Positions 36,901-59,939 of a stretch of 64,000 nucleotides of DNA are shown here, in pieces (the first letter of the stretch is position 1; every line of letters begins with the position of its first letter). Source of the stretch: Piliocolobus tephrosceles (taxonomy: Eukaryota; Chordata; Mammalia; Primates; Cercopithecidae); NCBI RefSeq assembly GCF_002776525.5, contig NC_045434.1, positions 197,364,276 to 197,428,275 on the forward strand. Reading direction: 5' to 3'. The notes under the pieces are model-generated. The model did not search any database, was not told where the DNA came from, and saw only the letters and a list, made by a program, of their open reading frames with translations. The position numbers were made by a program, and so were the translations under genes.

Positions 36901-37818
36901 GTATGTGAAATGTTAGCAAACAAGTGTTAGCTACCCTGATTTCCGGTTTCAGAGTTCCGTGGTCCAAGTTTACGCCACATGCAGCGATGTATGTTGGGCT
37001 GTGGTGTGGCAACACTTCAGCATTCACTGCATGCACAGCTTGCAGAAGAGAAGGCCAAAGGAGACCTAAGAAGGCTCTTCAAACACTTGAAAGACTGGCA
37101 TGTAGGTCGAGCACGGTGGCTCAGGCCTGTGATCCCAGCAGTTTGGGAGGCCGAGACGGGTGGATCACCTCAGTTCAGGAGTTTGATACCAGCCTGATCA
37201 ACATGGTGAAACCCCGTCTCCACTAAAAAATAAATACAAAAATTAGCTGGGCATGGTGGCGGGTGCCTGTAATCCCAGCTACTCGGTGGCTGAGGCAGGA
37301 GAATAGCTTGAACCCGGGAAGCGGAGGTTGCAGTGAGCTAAGATTGTACCACTGCACTCCAGCCTGACAGACAAGAGTGGAACTCCATCTCAAACAAACA
37401 AACAAAACAAACAAACAAAAACTGGCAAGCAGAAGAAAAAGATTTTTTCTCTACACTTCTCCAAAGAATTTAACTAGGCCCAGGGGAGGTGCAGTTTAAA
37501 TTTCTAACAATCTCAACTGTCTGCCAAATGGAATGAGCTACTTCATATGGCAATAGTGAGTCCCCTGTCTTTGGAGGCATTCAAACAAAAGCCAGATGGC
37601 CATTTAGCAACAATCCATGTAAAACGCTATATGAAATAAAACCTACCTATCTAAGATCTCTTCCAATTCAGATTTTATTAAAGAATTTCTAAGGTCTTTG
37701 TGATGAGACATTTAGGCTAAGTTTCAAGAAATCAAGTCAAAATCAGTATGTGGGTTCATCTGCAATAAAAATGTTTGTTTTGCTTTTACAGTTTCCTCGT
37801 TTGGCTGTTGGATTTTAA
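7970..37818 (+). CDS. RH (RHCE/RHD orthologue): RH blood-group protein, exons 4-10 (5' part lies outside the window)
   Basis: Seven exons with consensus splice sites join in frame to give residues 163-417 of a 417-residue protein, the usual Rh length; exons 1-3 are upstream of the window. Rh proteins are 12-span erythrocyte membrane proteins of the Amt/MEP/Rh superfamily that assemble with RhAG and the ankyrin complex and carry the Rh antigens. Seen: the CLP palmitoylation-type motifs at residues 186-188 and 311-313, and the conserved C-terminus ending LAVGF. Diagnostic residues are mixed. M169, M170, I172, F223, E233, V238, G263 and A354 match human RhD, while L245, M267, I306, C311, V314, H350, W353, T379 and V398 match RhCE; residue 226 is Ala. 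No stop or frameshift occurs. Old World monkeys are thought to have a single RH gene, so calling it RHD or RHCE would be arbitrary. Confidence 0.95.
8118..9194 (+). other. RH: RH intron 4, 1077 bp, RHCE type
   Basis: Human RHCE intron 4 is about 1.07 kb and contains an Alu; human RHD has lost about 650 bp here (known from blood-group typing). The 1077-bp length with an Alu at 8621-8932 therefore represents the undeleted, ancestral state. Confidence 0.85.
8621..8932 (+). repeat. AluS-type SINE in RH intron 4
   Basis: Full length with target duplication AATAAGCATT on both sides. This region is part of what human RHD lacks relative to RHCE. Confidence 0.95.
9195..9361 (+). CDS. RH: RH exon 5 (167 nt)
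   Basis: The exon is bounded by CCCCAG and GTGAGG. It codes residues 212-267 (from GTLFLWIFWPTFNSALL to PRGKINM). In humans this exon carries the E/e polymorphism at residue 226 and a cluster of RhD/RhCE differences; here F223, A226, E233, V238 and G263 are RhD-like, but L245 and M267 are RhCE-like. T229, N230, A249, V255 and R262 match neither human protein. The reading frame is intact. Confidence 0.95.
9605..9900 (+). repeat. MIR SINE
   Basis: CACACCTGAGTTTGAACCTC at the start and CTTCATCTATAAAGTGGG, GTGCATGTAAAGTGCTTA at the end follow MIR order, with a poorly matching middle. Confidence 0.6.
10017..10098. repeat. Short minisatellite GTCTGGACAG(ACC)AGTGG
   Basis: GGAAGTCTGGACAGACCAGT occurs at about 10020 and 10066, with a shorter GCTGTCTGGACAGTGG copy between: three imperfect units within 82 bp, in RH intron 5. 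Confidence 0.8.
10410..10693 (+). repeat. Young AluY of Old World monkey (AluYR) type
   Basis: GGCCGGGCGCGGTGGCTCAAG at the 5' end, AAACTAGCCGGGCGAGGTGG in the middle and GAGATCCGGCCACTGCACTC in the right arm. These right-arm states are, to my knowledge, typical of cercopithecid AluYR and rare in apes. Confidence 0.9.
10694..10740. repeat. (TAA)n microsatellite in an Alu tail
   Basis: About 14 units of AAT/TAA follow the Alu, ending TAAAAACAATAAC. The pre-insertion sequence left of the Alu (AATAATAATAATAAAAACAA) has the same units, so tail and target duplication merge. Confidence 0.9.
10741..10878 (-). repeat. MIR SINE
   Basis: CTATGCCAGACACTGGGCTAAG, AGCTTTATATGTGG and CTCATTTAATCCTTACAATA are MIR in reverse complement; cut by the following Alu monomer. 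Confidence 0.7.
10880..11013 (+). repeat. Alu left monomer (FLAM/AluJ-like)
   Basis: Only the left arm, from GGCCAGGCACAGTTGCTC to AAAATAAAACGAAAA, flanked by duplication CCCATTCTTC. Confidence 0.9.
11337..11474 (+). CDS. RH: RH exon 6 (138 nt)
   Basis: The exon lies between TTGCAG and GTAAGA and codes 46 complete codons, residues 268-313 (TYMHNAVLAGGVAV to GGAKCLP). It covers two hydrophobic spans joined by CHLIPSPW. I306 and C311 are the RhCE-type states; C311-L312-P313 recreates a second CLP palmitoylation-type motif. Length and phase equal human exon 6. Confidence 0.95.
11475..12354 (+). other. RH: RH intron 6, 5' part without identified repeats
   Basis: About 880 bp of unique-looking sequence before the first Alu. 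No open frame of note and no motif that I recognise. Confidence 0.5.
12355..12651 (+). repeat. AluS-type SINE
   Basis: GGCTGAGCGCAGTGGCTC to a 14-A tail, in RH intron 6. Confidence 0.95.
12655..12760 (+). repeat. L1 ORF2 3' fragment
   Basis: CATTGGAATATTATTTAGCC, ATAAAGAGAATGAAATCCTG and AACATGGATGGAACTGGAGG are the well-known end of L1 ORF2. Confidence 0.85.
12985..13425 (-). repeat. L2 3' end
   Basis: ATTCATTCATTCATCATTCC, TTTATTCAACACATACG, then GGATGGGTCCGGAAGTGCTTC, TTCCAGGCAGAAGGAACAGTG and AGAGTGTGTGG are L2 reverse-complement landmarks. It continues weakly after the Alus, to about 14000. Confidence 0.65.
13428..13592 (-). repeat. Alu half, disrupted by a TG repeat
   Basis: Right-arm sequence in antisense from the T-run to CACGCCTGGCTAATTCTTG, then directly the (TG)n run; the left arm is missing. 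Confidence 0.85.
13593..13629. repeat. (TG)n microsatellite, about 17 units
   Basis: Uninterrupted TG/GT run between two Alu pieces in RH intron 6; likely length-polymorphic. Confidence 0.95.
13640..13932 (-). repeat. AluY-type SINE
   Basis: GTTGTTGTTTTTTGAGACGGAG to CACCACGCCCGACC; antisense and full length. Confidence 0.93.
14140..14335 (+). repeat. MER-type non-autonomous hAT element
   Basis: GACCAGTGGGTCTCGGTCAC, CCCCAGGGGACATCTGATAA, TGTCTGGAGGCATTCTTGG and CAGGGATGCTGCCTAACATC follow the consensus of a Charlie-group MER family; exact name not assigned. Confidence 0.65.
14340..14500 (+). repeat. MER5A-type hAT element
   Basis: CTACTCAAAGTGTGGCCC, GGACCAGCAGCATTGGCATC, ACCTGGGACCTTGTTAGAAA and a decayed right end match MER5A. 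Confidence 0.75.
14625..14758 (+). CDS. RH: RH exon 7 (134 nt)
   Basis: The exon is bounded by CCACAG and GTGGGT and codes residues 314 to the second base of codon 358 (starts VCFNRVLGIHES). It contains an exofacial loop and the membrane span LLGEIAYIVLMALHVVW. H350 and W353 are RhCE-like, A354 is RhD-like. The segment HESHSVHYTFGLP (323-335) differs at most positions from both human proteins, while the flanks NRVLGI and GLLGEI are conserved, so the divergence is local to the loop. Confidence 0.94.
14759..15085 (+). other. RH: RH intron 7, 5' end, unassigned
   Basis: Begins with the donor of exon 7. GGTGCTCAGTTGGCTTCAG, TAAATGTTTGTTGGCTGA resembles an L2/MIR tail but is too short to name. 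Confidence 0.4.
15088..15300 (+). repeat. MIR SINE
   Basis: GCGTACTAGCTGGGCATG, TAACCTTTCTCGGCCTCAGT and ATGGAGATAATGATACTATC in MIR order. Confidence 0.7.
15525..15700 (-). repeat. MIR SINE
   Basis: TTTATAAGTGTTGGGCATTAGG, TATATGCATGATCTCCTTGA and TTATCTGCCCAAGATCACTC are MIR in reverse complement. Confidence 0.7.
16290..16485 (+). repeat. MER5A-type hAT element
   Basis: GCATTGGTTCTCCACAGC, CTTCACCTGGAAGCTTGTTAG, AATCTGGGGGTGGGACCTAG and TTTTAGAACCACTGAC; the terminal inverted repeats CAGTGGTTCT are recognisable at both ends. Confidence 0.8.
16490..17985. other. RH: RH intron 7, 1.5 kb without a named feature
   Basis: Contains MIR-like hints at 16900-16960 (AAATCTCAGTTTTCTATCTG) and 17100-17160. 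Otherwise nothing recognised. No long open frame. Confidence 0.4.
17990..18206 (-). repeat. L1M fragment, left part of a split copy
   Basis: TACAAGTACCATTTGATGAA, ATCCCTATGTAACCAACACCC and TGTTTTTGTACATTATATATG resemble old L1 3' sequence in antisense. It resumes at 21463, after the MaLR element. Confidence 0.65.
18207..18535 (+). repeat. MaLR left LTR
   Basis: AATTTCATGTGCTGTAAAC, ATATGTTGATGGTATTTGG, GAGCTGGCATGCTCTTGCCC, CTCCAGAACTGTGAGCTAAA, AATAAATTTATTTTC with poly(A) signal; it aligns throughout to the right LTR. Confidence 0.8.
18674..18982 (+). repeat. AluS-type SINE
   Basis: Inserted in the MaLR internal region, target duplication AAGAATGGAGC on both sides, 23-A tail. Confidence 0.95.
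20252..20550 (+). repeat. AluJ-type SINE
   Basis: GGTGTTTCATGCCTGTAATC to CTGTCTCTACAAATAAAATT with the AluJ state GAGCTATGGTCATGCCACTG. Confidence 0.92.
20556..20717 (+). repeat. Alu right monomer (FRAM-like)
   Basis: AACTGGATATGGTGGCACAC to AAATCCCATCTCTAAAAAC; no left arm, directly after the AluJ. Confidence 0.88.
20785..21462 (+). repeat. MaLR right LTR, split by AluY
   Basis: Halves 20785-20952 and 21255-21462 join exactly at the duplicated AAGAGGAAGAGAG. Confidence 0.8.
20954..21253 (+). repeat. AluY-type SINE in the LTR
   Basis: GGCCGGGCACGGTGGCTCACG; target duplication AAGAGGAAGAGAG (20941-20953 and after 21253); lacks the monkey-specific GATCCGGCC state. Confidence 0.95.
22570..22858 (-). 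repeat. AluS/J-type SINE
   Basis: CTTTTTGACAAGGAGTCTCCC to CACTGCGCCCAGCC, with a 25-bp insertion (TATAGATGAAATAATTTTTGG) in the left-arm part and some deletions. Confidence 0.9.
22976..23275 (+). repeat. AluS-type SINE
   Basis: GCTGGCGTGGTGGCTCATGCC to AAAAAAAAAAAAG; flanking duplication around AGAATTTTTGCA / AGAAATTTTGCA. Confidence 0.93.
23340..23450 (-). repeat. L2 3' tail
   Basis: TCAGTCATTCAATAAACATTT and GTTTGGTGCTGGGGAGGAAGC match the L2 3' end in reverse complement; short. Confidence 0.5.
23451..24080. other. RH: RH intron 7, unassigned
   Basis: TTGCTTTGTC and CCCCACTTTATAAGGAACAA hint at MIR near 23640-23710. Otherwise no feature. Confidence 0.4.
24095..24560 (-). repeat. MIR split by an Alu
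   Basis: CCTGATGAGAAAACTGGGGGCT before the Alu and GAGAAAACTGGAGGCTCTGAG, AGGGACTTGCCCAGGGTC after it: MIR in reverse complement, with GAGAAAACTGG as target duplication. Confidence 0.8.
24125..24428 (+). repeat. AluS-type SINE
   Basis: GGCCAGACATGGTGGCTC to a CAA-rich tail (CAAAACAACAACAACAAC). Confidence 0.95.
24795..24874 (+). CDS. RH: RH exon 8 (80 nt)
   Basis: The acceptor TTTCTAG and donor GTCAGT flank 80 nt coding residues 358-385 (IGFQVLLSTGAFSLAMAMS then ITSGLLTG). It is a hydrophobic transmembrane span. T379 is the RhCE state (Met in RhD). The donor GTCAGT is weaker than consensus but is at the expected place and phase. Confidence 0.94.
25195..25790 (-). repeat. L2 3' region
   Basis: TTCAACAGATATTTATTCAAT, ATGAGCCAGGCACTGGGGACAC, AAGTGCAAAGGCCCTGAGGCA, GGGAACAGTAAGGAGACCAGT and GGGAAGCCATTGGAGATCTT, a good collinear match. 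Confidence 0.85.
25840..26080 (+). repeat. AluS-type SINE with an internal deletion
   Basis: Right arm jumps from GTGAGCCGAGA to CTCTGTCT, losing about 45 bp including the usual CACTGCACTCCAGCC. Confidence 0.92.
26121..26405 (+). repeat. AluS-type SINE
   Basis: GGCCGGGAGCAGTGGCTCACG to GAGACTGTCTCAAAAA. Confidence 0.94.
26535..26665 (+). repeat. MIR SINE
   Basis: GTGACGTCGGGCATGTCACTTC, CTCTGAGCCTTGGTTAGCTTC, TGTAAAATGAAAGG in MIR order. Confidence 0.75.
27019..27322 (-). repeat. AluY-type SINE
   Basis: Target duplication CTGGGGGTCTT / CTAGGGGTCTT; the + strand starts with a 19-T run then GAGACGGAGTCTGGCTC. Confidence 0.95.
27468..27745 (+). repeat. AluJ/S SINE, 5' truncated
   Basis: Starts at GTGGCTCATACTTGTAATC; flanked by AACAACTTGG on both sides, so the truncation happened at insertion. 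Confidence 0.92.
28029..28329 (-). repeat. AluS-type SINE
   Basis: T-run then GAGACAGAGTTTTGCTTTTG to CACTGCGACCGGCC; flanked by AAATTCTT. Confidence 0.95.
28330..28893. other. RH: RH intron 8, unassigned
   Basis: AT-moderate unique-looking sequence; nothing recognised apart from a T-run at 28470-28480. Confidence 0.4.
28896..29213 (+). repeat. AluJ-type SINE with an expanded middle A-run
   Basis: GGCTGAGCACAGTGGCTC; the central A-rich linker is expanded to more than 30 A (29016-29047); the end reads GACCCTGTCCTAAAAAC. Confidence 0.93.
29519..29850 (+). repeat. AluS-type SINE
   Basis: Flanked by GTCTACAGAAT; the tail is an (AAAAT)n microsatellite at 29805-29850. Confidence 0.95.
30031..30104 (+). 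CDS. RH: RH exon 9 (74 nt)
   Basis: The acceptor TTAAACAG and donor GTAAGA bound 74 nt coding LLLNLKIWKGPHVAKYFDDQ and then AFWK (residues 386-409) of the cytoplasmic C-terminal tail. V398 is RhCE-like (Glu in RhD). G395 and A406 differ from human. Confidence 0.94.
30527..30835 (+). repeat. AluS-type SINE
   Basis: GGCCGGGCGCAGTGGCTCACG; target duplication TCTTACAG. Confidence 0.95.
31500..31797 (+). repeat. AluS-type SINE
   Basis: GGCCGGGTGTGGTGGCTTATG; near-duplicate flanks TGTACATGTTTA and TGCACATATTTA. Confidence 0.93.
32005..32316 (-). repeat. AluJ-type SINE
   Basis: GAGACAGGGTCTCACTCTGTC; contains a long T-run (32174-32195) in the linker; flanked by TCTGTAAT. Confidence 0.93.
32694..32853 (+). 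repeat. Alu, internally deleted
   Basis: Left-arm start (GGTCAGGTGCAGTGGCCC) is fused to right-arm sequence after CACTTTGGGG; flanked by TTTGCTGGATA on both sides. Confidence 0.9.
32970..33046. repeat. Degenerate (TGTATTATGTAA)n tandem
   Basis: Repeats of TGTAATG, TGTATTATG and TGTATAATG from TCTGTAATGTCATGTATTAT onward; six to seven imperfect units. Confidence 0.8.
33255..33765 (-). repeat. MIR split by an Alu
   Basis: TGTGCTAGGTGCTTTTCCAC, ATCCTCACAACAACCCTGC; then after the Alu GATGATGAAACGGAGGCC, TTAAGTAACTTGCCCAAAAT. AAAGTAAGTATCTC is duplicated at the Alu. Confidence 0.85.
33345..33667 (+). repeat. AluS-type SINE
   Basis: CCAGGTGAGGTGGCTCATGCC; both the linker (21 A) and the tail (26 A) are expanded. 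Confidence 0.95.
34398..34668 (-). repeat. Alu SINE with deletions
   Basis: T-run then GAGACAAGAGTCTTGCTTTG; lacks parts near CCAGGCTGAAGTGATCCGCC and ends ACAGGCGACCGGCCGG. Confidence 0.9.
34818..35115 (+). repeat. AluS-type SINE
   Basis: GGCCAGGCATGGTGGCTCACG to AAAAAAAAAATAAATACAAA. Confidence 0.95.
35542..35846 (+). repeat. AluYR-type young Alu
   Basis: Near consensus: ACTAGCCGGGCGAGGTGGCG, GAGAATGGCGTAAACCCGGG, GAGATCCGGCCACTGCACTC; tail of 25 A; ATGATTTT / AAGATTTT flanks. Confidence 0.93.
36076..36570 (+). mobile_element. Alu trimer (left-right-right) inserted as one unit
   Basis: A normal dimer (36076 to about 36370) is followed by another right-type arm (ATTAGCTGGGTGTGGTGATG to TCTGTCTCAAAATATATATA). 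A perfect 19-bp duplication AAAGTAAAGTAGGAAAACA flanks the whole unit (36057-36075 and 36571-36589), so the 495 bp were inserted together. Confidence 0.9.
36650..36930 (+). repeat. Two adjacent MIR SINEs
   Basis: TGAATTCTAGTCCTAGTTC to AAAATGAGATC is one; TGCTCTGGAGTCAGACAGATC to GGAGATAATGTATGTGAAAT is a second, better preserved one. Confidence 0.8.
37107..37425 (+). repeat. AluS/Y-type SINE with (CAAA)n tail
   Basis: GGTCGAGCACGGTGGCTCAGG; tail CAAACAAACAAACAAAACAA at 37393-37420. Confidence 0.94.
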
Positions 37819-37990
37819 GAAAAAGCATCCAAGAAAAACAAGGCCTGTTCAAAAACAAGACAACTTCCTTTCACTGTTGCCTGCATTTGTACGTGAGAAA
37901 CGCTCATGACAGCAAAGTCTCCTTATGTACAATGAAACAAGGTCAGAGACAGATTTGATATTAAAAAATAAAAGACTAAAAACTTAGTTT
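37792..37990 (+). CDS. RH: RH exon 10: last 9 codons with stop, and 3'UTR
   Basis: After the acceptor TTTTACAG the frame reads FPRLAVGF and TAA (stop 37816-37818). The untranslated part runs on through a segment like the human RHCE 3'UTR (CTCCTTATGTACAATGAAAC). An AATAAA at 37967-37972 is the likely poly(A) signal, and a second lies at 38014-38019. The transcript end near 37990 is inferred. There is no switch about 104 bp after the stop to Rhesus-box sequence, which marks the human RHD 3' end. Confidence 0.85.
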
Positions 37991-38092
37991 AAGAGTCAAT
38001 TTAATAAGTTTAAAATAAATGTTTAGTTTCATTAGGATGATGCTATCAATATTTTCCTGGTTACAGACACATTATTAAAGTTTTGGGTTAAT
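37819..38092. other. RH / TMEM50A tail-to-tail junction
   Basis: Contains both 3' ends. AT-rich and free of Alu, it is the only stretch over 1.5 kb in the window (to 39640) without a SINE, in line with two UTRs resisting insertion. Confidence 0.6.
37967..37972 (+). terminator. RH: RH poly(A) signal AATAAA
   Basis: This is a canonical hexamer about 150 bp after the stop codon, and a second copy lies at 38014-38019. Cleavage would fall about 10-30 nt downstream, almost meeting the 3' end of the opposing TMEM50A transcript. Confidence 0.6.
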
Positions 38093-38098
38093 TTTATT
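38093..38098 (-). terminator. TMEM50A: TMEM50A poly(A) signal (minus-strand AATAAA)
   Basis: The plus strand reads TTTATT. It is the last canonical hexamer before the RH 3' end; cleavage would be near 38070-38083, about 40-100 bp from the RH cleavage site. Confidence 0.55.
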
Positions 38099-39645
38099 GA
38101 CAATTCTTTAGATTCTTTCTCATGCTTGATAAAGTATGCTACCCAGTTAACTCTTGTCTACATGAGCAAAGCAGATAGTACAAAACAGGAAATTACAAAT
38201 CACTGACACTTAGTCCTTGTGGGAATCATGCTTTTATCCCAGCAATTTTACAAGGTGGCTGGCATTCCCTGAGCATATTCTGAATTGCACTGTGGGGAAA
38301 GAGGTTGTGCTCAGTTGTAGGGTGGGGGGATGCACTGCCTGAGGATTAAAAAACTAGTTCTGTGACCGTGAGGAAGTTACTTCAATTTCCATGGTCTGGG
38401 TTCCCTCCTGTGTGAAAAGAGAAGGTGGACTTCAACCTCTAAGATCTTCTCCAATTTTCACATTTTATGAACTTTTGTAGAAAAAACATCAGGAGTTCAT
38501 GTGGGATGACAGCAAGTTATTTCTTTGAGAAGAGTTTTGATCGCCAGGCAATATTCACAGCATAGAGACTGTCAGATGACGATGCTAGCATGGAAAAGAG
38601 ACCCACACATTTAAATCACCCAGCAAATATTCCGAAGGCTAATTGTAGCACATGTTATGAAAGACATTCCAAACTGTGGTTCTGAAGAGCGTATCCCATC
38701 TTGCAGAGGTGGGGAGCCTGTGGGGACAAGAGTTCCGAAGCGGAAGAGACAACAAGAGTTCCCAGTAGCTAATGTTTGTCATTCTGGTTGACCGTGCTGG
38801 TCTATTAGGCTAGTGGTTCAGTATACAGATGAAATGAAACATGGAACCCGGTTTATTATCAGAACAACAAGAAATTGTCCCCTGTGTAAGACCGGAGTGT
38901 CAAATCTCTCTCCTTTTCTCGTCTCTCCTTCAACGGTGGGTGTGGAGTGACTGTGCGTCCCACTAGAACCACGTGTCATGGCTGAGTCATATCCTCTTGC
39001 CCTTGGAATGGGAGGCACAGCGGAAGAGCTTCCCACGGAAGGGACGTGGGGAGCCTGGTGCCCGGACCATGGTGCTTCTCTCTTCCAACACGTCCACTCA
39101 CCCCTTGGGAGACCCTCAAAAGCCACTTAAACACTACATGTTCACAGAATTTTTGGTAAAAGTAAATACCAATTATAGTGAGGAAGAATTTTGACCATGA
39201 AATATTTTAAAAACTAAAAAATGTTTATATTTCATTTAACATTTGACACAGAAGAGACCACATCTGAATAAACACATTAAATCTTCAGAGCACTTTCATT
39301 GTGGTTTTGGACCTCAGATATGACAAATACTTATACTGACAAATCCATAATTTCTTTTGTAATTTCTTTTTATTTTTACAAATTATGCCATGATAAAATT
39401 TGACAAAAATTATTCATGTGAAAGTTTGCTTTAACGTTTTATAAGTTAATCAAGTGCATACCACAATAGATTTTTGGTTGTTGTTTAAATAGGGTGTTCT
39501 CATGATTTTAGTATTACACAACTTTAAGCTGCGACTACACTCAGAAATAAGTTTAGAAAACGGCATTACAAAAGGTTGGGAGTGAGCAGTAAAAAAAACA
39601 AACAAACCCAAGCAGGGCTGTTGTGCTGTGGGAAATCGGATGTTT

Positions 39646-57274
<17,629 letters not shown>

Positions 57275-57486
57275 TTAAATAAAGTACTTCCATTTACTTG
57301 CTTCAAACCTGAAAAATAATTAATAGCTCAGGAATAATTAAAGTGAAATTACAAATGCTTTATTTTGGTTCCACACACTTCTTCAGAATATTTGATTTAG
57401 TTTTTGATGAATTTCCACGTTATAACTTTCGAAAGTAACATCTGGATTCATTTAGTATCTTTTTTAATGTAAAAAATGGTTTGAGG

Positions 57487-57797
57487 ACCGGGCGTGGTGG
57501 CTCACGCCTGTAATCCCAGCAATTTGGGAGGCCGAGGTAGGTGGGTCACCTGAGGTCAGGAGTTTGACACCAGCCTGGCCAACATGGCAAAACCCCATCT
57601 CTACTAAAAATACAAAAAATAGCCGGGTGTGGTGGTGCATGTTTGTAATCCCAGCTACTTGGGAGGCTGAGGCAGGAGAATCGCTTGAACCTGGGAGGCG
57701 AAGGTTGCAGTGAGCCGAGATCATGCCACTGCACTCCAGCCTGGGCGACAGAGCAAGACTCTGTCTCAAAAATAATAATAAATAAATAGAAATAAAT
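57487..57797 (+). repeat. AluS-type SINE
   Basis: GACCGGGCGTGGTGGCTCACG; duplication AAATGGTTTG; in TMEM50A intron 1. Confidence 0.95.
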
Positions 57798-57799
57798 GG

Positions 57800-58735
57800 T
57801 TTGGATATATTTAAGCAACATTAACAAAGGTGGGTCTCCAAATATTGAAAAAATTTTAACTACTGGTTGACCTCCTCCTGAAAATCTGTCACATCCCATT
57901 ATTTCTAAGTAGGTATTGAATTAGTTACTAATCCACAAGAGCTCTTTTGTATCATTTTGATTCCAAACTTATTAGATGACTTTGATGTTTACAGTCTAGG
58001 AGTACTAACATTAGTAGAGAGACAAGTGATAAACTTTGGCTCTATGTAGAAGTACAGATTCAAATGAAAAATAATTCTCTAATTTGCATATTTTATCACA
58101 GAACGTGCGTTTCTTCACACCTAAATTAAGAAATTAAACATTGCACTGCCGTTCTTACCTCTACCCACATCCTCCTTTCACTTCATTCACTTCACTGTTT
58201 TTCTTTCTGCAAGCCTGCCTTTTGGTGTCATTTCTATGTAAAGAACATTCACTTGATTTTAATATCCCTATCTCTGATCCTAAAGGGTGTTTCCAGCCAA
58301 AAGAAAGTACAAAATTGTGATTAATATTAATTCAGATTACAAAAATCCAGCTGCTATTTAAATATAGCCAACCCAAACTGTCTTTACAAATTACATAAAA
58401 CACTCCTGTAAGCCGAGCTGTACAGACCTGACTTGAGACACAGCCATGTTATCTCTATTTCAGAGTATGAAAAAACCTGAAATACGTATAACTTGAGAAC
58501 ACCCAAATTCCTACGGCGAACTTGAGTCCCTTAAGTTACTGTGCAGCCAGCAATTATAATTGCCCAAAAACATGACACCCTAAAGAAGAGCAACGTCTCC
58601 CATTTTTTAACTTCTTTTAAAAATTAAATATTAAAATACATGATTACAGCCAGTGCTAAGATGCCTTTGGGACAAGTTCAATTTAGGAAATTCACTCATT
58701 TGATTCCTCCCCGGGAAGAACTGCAATCCAGTAAG
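57800..58735. other. TMEM50A: TMEM50A intron 1, unassigned
   Basis: AT-rich, unique-looking sequence up to the edge of the CpG island; no feature recognised. Confidence 0.45.
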
Positions 58736-58739
58736 TGTT

Positions 58740-59560
58740 ATTTTCGGTTCATCCCAATGGCCCCGCCCCGAATCCATTTTTCTTGCACGACGACTGGCAC
58801 GCTCAAACCAGACCCCGCCCTCCAAACTCTGGGAATTTTAGGTCTCGAGGGACGCGGCTGGAAGATGGGGGAGCCACCTTCAGCCCGGCCACCCCTCGCT
58901 GAGGGAGCCGGACGGGCCACACTCCTTTCTCGGGGCTTCGGCCTGTCCAGCTGTAAAGTGGGGGACCGGGGGATTTCCAAGGATCCTGGGATGTCCTGGG
59001 GGAGGGCGCGGTCCCGTCTCCGTCTTGGCGGGTCTGGACGCGGTCGCCTTCTCCAGGCGCCGCAGGACCCAGGAGAGGAGAGGTCCGCGGAGGCTCAGTC
59101 CCGGTCTGCGGCTTCCCGGAGGGTGGCGGCAACGAGCCCGTACTGTGGGCACCAGCCCATCAGACGGTCCCGGCTCCAAGGCCTCTCCAGCCTTGAAGCC
59201 GCTCCTCTCCTGCCCCCATTCCCCGCCCGACACTTACGTCCAGCCCCGTCGTGCAGTGGTTCCGGACCCCGGTGTAGTGCCGCGCCTACCGGCCTCACTC
59301 CCGGGTTTCAGCTAAGAAAACAAAACGGCTACGGTCTCCAGACACCCGGATGCAGCAGTACCACCCCCGCGGCTCAGCCGCGCATGCGGACACGGGGCGG
59401 AGGGCTGGGCGCCGGCTCCGGAGGGAGCCACGCCCACCATGCCAACGCGTCTGCGCAGGCCCGGGCGCTTGCCGCGGGGGCTCTCCGCAGCTCTAAGATC
59501 ACAGCTGGACGTCGGAAGTGCTAGCTTGGAGTACGCCCTTCGAGGGTAGGCGTGGGAAGT
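58740..59560. promoter_or_regulatory. CpG-island promoter of TMEM50A, possibly bidirectional
   Basis: GC-rich, CpG-dense DNA with no TATA box. Visible motifs are a CCAAT and GC box (CCCAATGGCCCCGCCCC, about 58753-58769), an NRF1-like palindrome CGCGCATGCGGA (59379-59390), TGCGCAGGC (about 59452), a CRE half-palindrome GACGTC (59508-59513) and an ETS site CGGAAGTG (59513-59520). TMEM50A runs to the left and the RSRP1-like copy to the right, a head-to-head layout. The 294-codon plus-strand frame at 58640-59524 has the composition of random GC-rich DNA and is not called a gene. Confidence 0.8.
59238..59330 (-). other. TMEM50A: TMEM50A non-coding exon 1 (5'UTR)
   Basis: A minus-strand donor GTAAGTGT (59237-59230) in the CpG island follows GGGGCTGGAC. 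It is the only strong donor upstream of the coding exon 2 acceptor at 57251. The 5' boundary near 59330 is a guess; the start site is probably dispersed, as usual for CpG-island promoters. Confidence 0.65.
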
Positions 59561-59939
59561 TGCTCTGTGTGCTGAGCTTTCTAAAGGAAGGCGTCCGTTG
59601 GCCTTTGTACCCGTCTTGATTGAGGTGACGAGTGTTTTCTAGTACTGGGGTCGGCCCCCCAGCCTTCTCAGGTGTGGGTGGCAGGAAGAGTGCCGGGTCC
59701 CATGTGGTGCAAAAGGTGGGTTCCGGTTTGCAGCCACACAGCGCTACTCAGGACTTTTTAGTCTTGTTTATTTTCTCCGTGCCTGTTCCCGCCCCCTCGC
59801 AGTTCCACCTCTGGGAGAGGGGCGGGTTCAGCTCCAGGAGGCGGGGACTTCCCGGCTAGGTGTGGCTGGGGTGTCCCGTGGACCCCAGTCCCGGCGCGGT
59901 GACCCACTTACGGGACTTGGCCTTTCTTTGCTGTTTGTT

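Larger units (their letters stand above)
30105..37791 (+). other. RH: RH intron 9, 7.7 kb
   Basis: Contains eleven Alu-type insertions including a trimer, L1M and MIR pieces and a TGTATTA-rich stretch. The 340 bp before exon 10 (37450-37790) are unique sequence with no recognised feature. Confidence 0.75.

Noticed and set aside
58640..59524. 294-codon plus-strand open frame
   Set aside because: It covers the TMEM50A CpG island and exon 1 on the opposite strand. High GC lowers stop frequency; composition (Arg/Gly/Pro/Ser-rich) and lack of domain suggest chance.
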